A stretch of 11,759 nucleotides of DNA, from assembly GCA_019690055.1 (NCBI GenBank), contig JADGGF010000083.1, positions 1 through 11,759 of the forward strand, in the 5' to 3' direction. The notes under the pieces were generated by a model. That model was not told where the DNA came from. It saw nothing but the letters and a program-made list of their open reading frames with translations, and ran no database searches. Within the stretch, counting starts at the first letter, position 1. The number at the start of each line of letters is the position of its first letter. Of the stretch, positions 6,645 through 11,759 are shown one piece after another. A program made the position numbers and the translations under genes. The stretch is from Micromonosporaceae bacterium (GTDB taxonomy: Bacteria > Actinomycetota > Actinomycetes > Mycobacteriales > Micromonosporaceae).

Positions 6645-7439
6645 CTACGGCAGTTGGAAACCGTACCTGGTGAGTACCGCGGTGCCGTCCGCCGAGAGTA
6701 CCCACGCGACGAACGCTTCGGCGGCGGCCTTGTTCGGCGCGTCCTTGAGCACCGCGATGAGGTAATCGTTGATCGCCTTGGCCGACTCGGGGAAGTCCAC
6801 GGCCTCGACCGCGTCGCCGACGGCGGCGTCGGTGCGGTAGACCAGTGCGGCGTCGACCTCGCCGAGAGACACCTTGGATAGTGCGGCGCGTACGTTCTCC
6901 TCGTACGACACCGGCGTGATGGTCAGGCCGGACGCCTCGATCGCCGTCTTCGCCGCGGCCCCGCACGGGACCTGCTCCGCGCACAGCGCCACGGTGATGC
7001 CGGGCTTGGTGAGGTCCGCAAGACCCGTGATGCCCTTCGGGTTGCCCGCCTCCACAGCGATGACGAGCTGGTTGCGGACGAAGACGACGGGCTCGCCGTC
7101 GGTGTTGCCCGCGTCGGCCACCGTCTTCATGGTGGCCGGGCTGGCCGATGCGAACACGTCCGCCGGTGCGCCCTCGTTGATCTGGGTGGCCAGCGCCGAG
7201 CTGCCGGCGAAGTTGAACTCCAGCCGGGCTCCGGGGTGGGCGGCTTCGAAGTCCTCGGCGATGTCCTCGAATACGTCCGTCAGCGACGCGGCGGCGAAGA
7301 CCGTGATGGTGCCGCCGACCGCGGTGGAGCCGGACGGTTCCGGCGTAGCCGGCGACGAGCATCCGGTCAGGGCGGCGGCCACGGCGGCAGTAGCCACGGC
7401 GGCGGCGAGCCTGCGGCGTACGGGACCGAACACCATCAT
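6645..7439 (-). CDS. modA: Molybdate-binding lipoprotein ModA
   Basis: The mature protein captures molybdate outside the membrane and delivers it to ModB. From the ATG at 7437-7439 it has 264 residues: a lipoprotein signal (VRRRLAAAVATAAVAAALTGC) with lipobox LTGC and lipidated C27, then a binding-protein fold. ModA landmarks are TVFAAASLTDVF (S52), FAGSSALATQI (S80/S81), GAPADVFASA, VPCGAAA and ALVYRTDA (Y201). These match oxyanion-contacting positions known for the family. C153 and C158 may form a disulfide. A longer frame begins at 7517 but would put 53 residues ahead of the lipobox Cys, so it is rejected. No Shine-Dalgarno precedes 7439. A -35/-10 pair ending eight bases upstream suggests a leaderless or nearly leaderless mRNA. 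The next ATG (7434-7436) is an equally possible start. Confidence 0.94.
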   Translation of the reverse strand: MMVFGPVRRRLAAAVATAAVAAALTGCSSPATPEPSGSTAVGGTITVFAAASLTDVFEDIAEDFEAAHPGARLEFNFAGSSALATQINEGAPADVFASASPATMKTVADAGNTDGEPVVFVRNQLVIAVEAGNPKGITGLADLTKPGITVALCAEQVPCGAAAKTAIEASGLTITPVSYEENVRAALSKVSLGEVDAALVYRTDAAVGDAVEAVDFPESAKAINDYLIAVLKDAPNKAAAEAFVAWVLSADGTAVLTRYGFQLP

Positions 7440-7447
7440 GGGATCTG

Positions 7448-7476
7448 ACCATACGCGTCGCAGATGCCAGGGCCAA
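7448..7476 (-). promoter_or_regulatory. Candidate promoter of the mod operon (leaderless)
   Basis: On the minus strand TTGGCC (7471-7476) and TATGGT (7448-7453) are separated by exactly 17 bases, the spacing of principal-sigma promoters. The -10 ends eight bases before the modA ATG at 7439, so transcription would begin at or within a few bases of the start codon. This agrees with the lack of a ribosome site. Leaderless mRNAs are common in actinobacteria. Confidence 0.5.
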
Positions 7477-7487
7477 GCCCCGAGAGT

Positions 7488-7523
7488 GGTTGCACATACC
7501 CGGCGAGAAGACTCCATGCAACC
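7488..7523. promoter_or_regulatory. Inverted repeat upstream of the mod promoter, possible operator
   Basis: GGTTGCA (7488-7494) and TGCAACC (7517-7523) form a perfect 7-bp inverted repeat with 22 bases between the arms. Centre-to-centre spacing is 29 bp, close to three helical turns. It begins 11 bases upstream of the candidate -35, a position suited to an activator or co-regulator. It does not match a ModE site that I can recognise. Confidence 0.35.
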
Positions 7524-7545
7524 GCACCTGCGGCACTGGTCGAGC

Positions 7546-8160
7546 CTAGGACACGGCGCTGAAGGCCCGGACGAAGGCGAAGATCGCGTCGGCGACCAGT
7601 TGGACCGCGATGGCGGCGAGTAGCAGCCCGGAGATACGGGTAAGTACCTCGATTCCGCCTGGGCGCAGCACGCGCACCATGAGGTTGGAGAAGCGCAGTA
7701 GCAGCCAGGTGAGAACGAAGACGAGCACCATGCCCGCCGAGATGGCGAGGTAGTCGGTGGTGTCCGCGGCCTGCTGGACGAAGAGCATGGTGGCCACGAT
7801 GGCCCCGGGACCGGCCATCAGGGGCGTCCCCAGCGGCACCAGGGCCACGTTCGAGGTGACCTGGCGCCGGGGGTCGTCGGATCGGCCGGTGAGCAGCTCC
7901 AGCGCCACGAGCAGCAGCAACAGGCCGCCGGCCGCCTGCAGGGCGGGCAGGTCGACGCCGAGGTAGTCGAGGATCTGCCGGCCGGCCACGGCGAAGACCA
8001 CGATGACCCCGGCGGCGAGCGCGACCGCCATCCACGCCGCGCGGGTCCGCTCCCGCGGGGGCATGGTGCGGGTCAGCGCCAGGAAGATCGGCAGCATGCC
8101 GGGTGGATCGATGATCACCAACAGGGTCACGAAGACTTCGCCGAACAGCCGTACGTCCAC
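7546..8160 (-). CDS. MarC family (UPF0056) integral membrane protein
   Basis: This 204-residue membrane protein has about six hydrophobic segments (~6-28, 42-60, 72-91, 117-130, 138-157, 175-196). Family motifs are IDPPGMLPIF (17-26; usually IDPFGNxPIF), PLGTPLMAGPGAI (109-121) and RISGLLLAAIAVQ (175-187). The two PxGxPxxAGPGAI-like halves fit the internal symmetry of MarC/SNatA proteins. The family was once linked to multiple antibiotic resistance, but that role was withdrawn; some relatives move amino acids, and the substrate here is unknown. The GTG at 8158-8160 is taken as start because family alignment begins right there, although no ribosome site is visible. It is divergent from dinB, and the mod operon follows 106 bp downstream on the same strand but with its own likely promoter. 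Confidence 0.9.
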   Translation of the reverse strand: MDVRLFGEVFVTLLVIIDPPGMLPIFLALTRTMPPRERTRAAWMAVALAAGVIVVFAVAGRQILDYLGVDLPALQAAGGLLLLLVALELLTGRSDDPRRQVTSNVALVPLGTPLMAGPGAIVATMLFVQQAADTTDYLAISAGMVLVFVLTWLLLRFSNLMVRVLRPGGIEVLTRISGLLLAAIAVQLVADAIFAFVRAFSAVS

Positions 8161-8272
8161 GGCAATCAGTCTGGACTACCGGTTTTCCGGGCGTACTTCC
8201 CCCGCCTCGTACGCCCAGGTGGCGCGGTTTCCGCCCGCTGGGTACGGCCTCGCGAAGGCGCGCAGCGGTGTG

Positions 8273-8286
8273 CGAACATATGTGCT
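8273..8286 (+). promoter_or_regulatory. Probable LexA/SOS box of dinB
   Basis: CGAACATATGTGCT matches the Gram-positive/actinobacterial SOS box CGAACRNRYGTTCG at 12 of 14 positions; the inner GAAC-N4-GTTC has one mismatch (GTGC). It abuts the dinB ATG at 8287. LexA bound here would block transcription or early elongation, consistent with damage-inducible expression. The GAAC half-site is perfect; the other half is degenerate. Confidence 0.6.
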
Positions 8287-9501
8287 ATGGCGGCACCGTG
8301 GCGTTCGGGCCCGACCGAGGGCGCGGGGATCCTGCACGCGGATCTCGACGCCTTCTACGCCTCGGTGGAGCAGCGCGACGACACGGCGTTGCGGGGCCGG
8401 CCGGTCATCGTCGGTGCCGGCGTCGTGCTGGCCGCCAGCTACGAGGCGAAGCGGTTCGGCGTCCGCACCGCCATGGGGGTCCGGCAGGCGCAGCGGCTGT
8501 GCCCCCAGGCCGTGACGGTGCCCCCGCGGTTCGCGGCCTACCTCGAGGCGAGCCGGGCGGTCTTCGCGATCTTTCGTGACACCACGCCGATCGTCGAAGC
8601 GTTGTCGATCGATGAGGCGTTCCTCGATGTCCGTGGGCTGCGCCGGCTCGCGGGTTCACCGGAGCGGATCGCGGCCCGCCTCAAGCGGCGGGTGCTCCAT
8701 GAGGTGGGGTTGCCCATCACCATCGGGATCGCCCGCACCAAGTTCCTGGCCAAGGTGGCCAGCGGCGTCGCCAAGCCGGATGGTCTGCTCGTCGTGCCGC
8801 CCGAGGGCGAGCGGGAGTTCCTCTGGCCGCTGCCCGTCGAGCGGCTGTGGGGCGTCGGCCCGGTCACGGCCCGCCGGCTGCACGGGTTCGGCCTGCGGAC
8901 GGTGGGCCAGGTGGCCGAGGTCGGCGAGGCGGCGCTGATCGGCCTGCTCGGCAAGGCGACCGGGCGGCACCTGCACGCGCTCGCCCATGGGCGCGACCCG
9001 CGCCCGGTGCAGACCGGCCGCCGTCGCGCCTCCGTCGGTGCTCAGCAGGCGCTGGGCCGGGGTCGGCGCTCGACCGAGGAGATCGAGGCGATCGCCGCCG
9101 GGTTGGTGGACCGCGTCACGCGACGCCTGCGGGCGTCCGGCCGCGCCGGCCGCACGGTGGTGCTGCGGGTGCGGTTCGACGACTTCACCCGGGCGTCCCG
9201 GTCACACACGCTGCCCCGGCCCACGTCGCACACGCCGACGGTGCTGCGGGCGCTGCGGTCCCTGCTCGGCGAGGCCAGGCCGCTGATCGAGCGTCGAGGC
9301 CTCACGCTGATCGGAGTGGCCGTGATGAACCTGAGCGACGGCGCGGCCTGGCAGCCCGAGCTGCCGTTCGACGGTGACAGCGGGCCCGAGCTGGACCGGG
9401 CCCTCGACCGCATCCGCGACCGGTTCGGCTCATCGGCTGTCACGCGCGGCTCATTGGTCGGCGGCGACGGCGGCCTCACGCTCCCGATGCTGCCCGACTG
9501 A
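8287..9501 (+). CDS. dinB: DNA polymerase IV (Y-family translesion polymerase)
   Basis: This 404-residue enzyme copies damaged DNA with low fidelity. The palm has HADLDAFYASVEQ (catalytic D19, D21; Y24 at the steric-gate position that excludes ribonucleotides) and SIDEAFLD (D109, E110). The region ITIGIARTKFLAKVASGVAKPDG and the helix-hairpin-helix around WGVGPVTARRL follow in standard order, then the little-finger domain (~240-345). A C-terminal QPELPF (356-361) fits the QxxLxF beta-clamp-binding motif. Length is slightly above the E. coli enzyme. The ATG start leaves 14 residues before the first strand; no strong ribosome site is seen and the SOS box touches the start. It is monocistronic, divergent from marC and convergent with the debranching gene. 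All catalytic residues are present. Confidence 0.95.
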   Translation: MAAPWRSGPTEGAGILHADLDAFYASVEQRDDTALRGRPVIVGAGVVLAASYEAKRFGVRTAMGVRQAQRLCPQAVTVPPRFAAYLEASRAVFAIFRDTTPIVEALSIDEAFLDVRGLRRLAGSPERIAARLKRRVLHEVGLPITIGIARTKFLAKVASGVAKPDGLLVVPPEGEREFLWPLPVERLWGVGPVTARRLHGFGLRTVGQVAEVGEAALIGLLGKATGRHLHALAHGRDPRPVQTGRRRASVGAQQALGRGRRSTEEIEAIAAGLVDRVTRRLRASGRAGRTVVLRVRFDDFTRASRSHTLPRPTSHTPTVLRALRSLLGEARPLIERRGLTLIGVAVMNLSDGAAWQPELPFDGDSGPELDRALDRIRDRFGSSAVTRGSLVGGDGGLTLPMLPD

Positions 9502-9510
9502 CCCGGCGCC

Positions 9511-9532
9511 GGCCGTGGCCACGCGCACGGCC
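9511..9532. terminator. Hairpin between converging dinB and debranching genes
   Basis: GGCCGTG (9511-9517) and CACGGCC (9526-9532) form a perfect 7-bp stem with an 8-base loop in the 39-base gap between the two convergent stops. It lacks a T tract, but its position suits a shared bidirectional terminator. Confidence 0.45.
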
Positions 9533-9540
9533 CGTTGCCG

Positions 9541-11619
9541 TCAGCGTCGGTCGGGGCGGACCCAGCTCCGGCCGCGGTATTCGGTGTACGGCCGGCCGCG
9601 GCCGAAGGCGTCGATACGCCCCCAGCGGCCGGGGATGTCGAGCAGGGCGATGTAGCCGATGTCCGGCGGCACGGCCGGGTCGGTGACGAGGAACTGGCCG
9701 CTCGTGTTGAGCCCGAGCATGGTGCGCAGCAGCAGCAACGGAGTTCCCGTGGACCAGGCCTGCGGGCTGCACGCCGTCGGGTACTCGACCGGGTACTGGG
9801 TGAACGAGCGGTCGTACCCGGCGAACGCCTCCGGGAGCCGGCCGTCGAAATATTCGGCGGCGTCGAGCATGGCCGAGGCGACCCGGGCCGCCTCCTGCTT
9901 GTAGCCGTAGCGGCGCAGACCCCAGGCGATGATCGAGTTGTCGAACGGCCACACCGTGCCGTTGTGGTAGCCGATCGGGTTGTACCGGGCCTCGCCCTCG
10001 GCCAGGGTGCGGACCCCCCAGCCGGAGAAGAGCCTCGGTCCCATCAGGTGTCGCACGATCGAGCGGGCCTTGTGCGGATCGACGATCCCGCTCCACAGCA
10101 GGTGTCCGATGTTCGACGTGAGCGAGTCGACCTTGGTCCCGTCGGCCTCGAGGGCCACCGCGAAGTATCCGCCATCAGAGATCCAGAAGTCGCTGTTGAA
10201 ACGGCGCCGCAGGTCGCGCGCCTCCTGATCGAGACGGCGGGCCAGCTCCTGGTCGTCCCAGACGTAGCGGGCCAGCCGGGCCCCGCGAAACTTGGCGTCG
10301 TAGGCGTACCCCTGCAGCTCGCAGGTCGCCCGCGGGAAGCCCGGCAGCCGGCCGTCGTGGTAGCTGATGGCGTCCCACGAGTCCTTCCAGCACTGGTTCT
10401 CCAGGCCGGTCTTTTCATTGGTCCGTTGGTAGGAGACGTAGCCGTTGCCCTGCCGGTCACCGTACTCATCGATCCAGCGCAGCGCGGCTCGAGCGTACGG
10501 CTCGCAGGCCTTGACCAGCTCCGTGTCGGCGGTCCACCGCTCGTACTCGTCCAGCAGCACGACGTACAGCGCCGTGGCATCGGCGTTGCCGTAGTACGGC
10601 GAGTGGGGCTGCTCCTCGAACGCCGCCGTCTCGCCGTACCGGATCTCGTGCAGGATCCGGCCCGGCTCCTCCTCCCGGAAGTCGTCGATGCGGACGCCTT
10701 GCAGGGCGCCGAGCGCCAGCAGGGTCGTCGCCGCCAGCTCCGGCGTGAACGGCAGCGCCTGCAGGCTGGTGATGATGGCGTCGCGGCCGAACACGGCCAT
10801 GAACCACGGCAGGCCCGCGGCGGGCAGGCTCGCCCCGGGGCCGATCGGTGGGTTGAACCGCAGGGCGGCGAGGTCGACCAGGCTGCGCCGGTAGGTCGAG
10901 CGCAGGCTCTCGCGGTCGGTCTCCAGCCGGGGCGCGTCATCGATCCAGCGGCGCAGGCTCTCGGCCATGGGCCGCTCCTTGCGGCCGGCGTGACCGTACT
11001 TGGGCTGCGTGATGCGCTTGCCCCAGCCGAGCAGGGAGGTGACCACGTTCAGGTCGGTGGTCCACTCGGAGTGCGGTCCGATGTGGACCGTGATGGTCAA
11101 TCCCCGTTCGTCGAACTTGGCCGGCTCCGACGAGGTGATCAGGGTTTCCCGGTGGAAGGTCTCCCGCTCGTAGCCGATGAGCAGGTGGTCCGAACCCACG
11201 CGGTGGTAGTAGCGGCCCTTCTTGCCGATGCTGTCCTTGACCTCGAACAGATCGGCGAAGTCCGCGTCGGCATCGACTCGGACCACCACATCGGCGGGCT
11301 CCTCGGCGTGGTTGAGCAGCGTCAGCTCCTCGTGAAACCCGTCGCCGACCGCGCGTCGGCGGACCACCGACAGCGTGGCGTTGACGTAGATGCTGCCGGT
11401 GCCCGGGGCGAGGAAGAACCGGCTCTCGAAGTACTGCAGGTCGTCGACGGAGAGCGAGTTGAGCCGCTGGCCGTTGATCGTGAGGATCCACTTCGACAGG
11501 AACCGGGTGTCGAAGGAGAACAGGCCGCTGGTGTCCTCCGGAGTGGCGTCGATGTCACCCTGCTTGTCGCAGACAACGAACGTGTTTCCATCGAGAATGT
11601 TGACCTGACCGATGGTCAT
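9541..11619 (-). CDS. Amylo-alpha-1,6-glucosidase (glycogen debranching enzyme family)
   Basis: This 692-residue, cytoplasmic enzyme has no signal peptide. Residues ~10-205 form the beta-rich N-terminal domain of bacterial debranching-type proteins (GDE_N_bis): FVVCDKQGDI, then TSGLFSFDTRFLSKW. Residues ~235-690 form an (alpha/alpha)6 barrel: GLPWFMAVFGRDAIITSLQ (269-287), YYGNADATALYVVLLDEY (342-359), CWKDSWDA (410-417), SNIGHLLWSG (502-511), YNPIGYHNGTVWPFDNSII (546-564) and CSPQAWSTGTPLLLL (617-631). The acids in WKDSWDA and near PEAF (596-599) are candidate catalytic residues. Family members hydrolyse alpha-1,6 branch glucose or related oligosaccharides. No alpha-amylase-type transferase domain is present, so it is not the bifunctional eukaryotic type. 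The ATG has AAAGGA nine bases upstream and overlaps the preceding stop. Exact substrate is uncertain. Confidence 0.9.
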   Translation of the reverse strand: MTIGQVNILDGNTFVVCDKQGDIDATPEDTSGLFSFDTRFLSKWILTINGQRLNSLSVDDLQYFESRFFLAPGTGSIYVNATLSVVRRRAVGDGFHEELTLLNHAEEPADVVVRVDADADFADLFEVKDSIGKKGRYYHRVGSDHLLIGYERETFHRETLITSSEPAKFDERGLTITVHIGPHSEWTTDLNVVTSLLGWGKRITQPKYGHAGRKERPMAESLRRWIDDAPRLETDRESLRSTYRRSLVDLAALRFNPPIGPGASLPAAGLPWFMAVFGRDAIITSLQALPFTPELAATTLLALGALQGVRIDDFREEEPGRILHEIRYGETAAFEEQPHSPYYGNADATALYVVLLDEYERWTADTELVKACEPYARAALRWIDEYGDRQGNGYVSYQRTNEKTGLENQCWKDSWDAISYHDGRLPGFPRATCELQGYAYDAKFRGARLARYVWDDQELARRLDQEARDLRRRFNSDFWISDGGYFAVALEADGTKVDSLTSNIGHLLWSGIVDPHKARSIVRHLMGPRLFSGWGVRTLAEGEARYNPIGYHNGTVWPFDNSIIAWGLRRYGYKQEAARVASAMLDAAEYFDGRLPEAFAGYDRSFTQYPVEYPTACSPQAWSTGTPLLLLRTMLGLNTSGQFLVTDPAVPPDIGYIALLDIPGRWGRIDAFGRGRPYTEYRGRSWVRPDRR

Positions 11620-11759
11620 CGCTCGTGGTCCTTTCTCGTCTTTCGACCGCCTGCCGCCGCGGCCGCCCGGGCCGCGGCCGCCGACACCTTGCCCGTCCGC
11701 GCGGTCGTCCCGGCCGCCGTGGCGGCCGGGGCGGCGTGTTTGGGCGCGCGGGCGGGCGG
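11616..11759 (-). CDS. C-terminal end of an upstream gene, Ala/Arg/Lys-rich tail (partial)
   Basis: From the right edge the minus strand stays open for 47 codons to TGA at 11616-11618. That stop overlaps the ATG of the debranching gene as ATGA, a typical operon junction, and the debranching ribosome site AAAGGA lies inside this frame. The translation is low in complexity, made mainly of Ala, Pro, Gly and Thr with scattered Lys and Arg, and ends RKTRKDHER. Such tails occur on several actinobacterial proteins, so no family can be named. The DNA is so GC-rich that other frames are also open. The four-base overlap and the Ala-rich composition favour this one. Confidence 0.5.
   Translation of the reverse strand, partial: PPARAPKHAAPAATAAGTTARTGKVSAAAARAAAAAGGRKTRKDHER

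Noticed and set aside
4627..6881. Long plus-strand open frames opposite modC and modB (4627-5880 and 5583-6881)
   Set aside because: The translations are low-complexity Gly/Arg/Gln-rich, while the minus strand has complete ABC ATPase and permease motifs.
4651..7536. A single 961-codon minus-strand frame covering modA, modB and modC
   Set aside because: Only its last 371 residues have domain character. The upstream part is out of frame with the clear modA and modB products, so it is not a fusion protein.

Overview
The window is high-GC DNA of the kind found in Actinobacteria. Third codon positions are almost all G or C, GTG starts are common, and it carries an actinobacterial SigE-type sigma factor with a downstream membrane partner. 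A Micromonosporaceae-like host (Actinoplanes/Micromonospora relatives) is the best guess. This is inferred from gene content and style, not from a marker gene.

Left edge (1-389, minus strand): a decayed SigE-family sigma gene that keeps region 2 and has lost region 4. It runs into an open frame that leaves the window. Next (538-2226, minus) is a multi-membrane MgtC/SapB-DUF4010 protein. A ~150-residue hydrophilic insert in it contains nine 5-residue repeats, encoded by a 15-bp tandem array. A PIN-domain (VapC-like) toxin gene follows on the plus strand (2529-2936) with no recognisable antitoxin. A strong 13-bp hairpin separates it from the converging sigma module.

Middle: an intact SigE-family sigma factor (3888-4388) overlaps by 8 bp a gene for a single-pass membrane protein (3044-3895), probably its regulator. 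Between this pair and the next operon lies a precisely spaced array of three 23-bp palindromes (4518-4624, 42-bp period). Then comes a complete molybdate ABC operon on the minus strand, modA-modB-modC. It has a candidate -35/-10 promoter placed for a leaderless or nearly leaderless transcript, and an inverted repeat lies just upstream of the -35. A MarC-family membrane protein gene precedes it on the same strand.

Right part: dinB (DNA polymerase IV, plus strand) is divergent from marC and has a near-consensus SOS box touching its start codon. It converges on a 692-residue amylo-alpha-1,6-glucosidase (glycogen-debranching type) gene on the minus strand. That gene overlaps by ATGA the 3' end of a further gene that enters from the right edge.

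Most of the window is ordinary actinobacterial housekeeping and accessory content. The items that known families do not fully explain are the palindrome array, the repeat insert in the DUF4010 protein, the apparently solitary PIN toxin, the degraded sigma module and the inverted repeat ahead of modA. No wholly new multi-gene system can be supported from the sequence alone.
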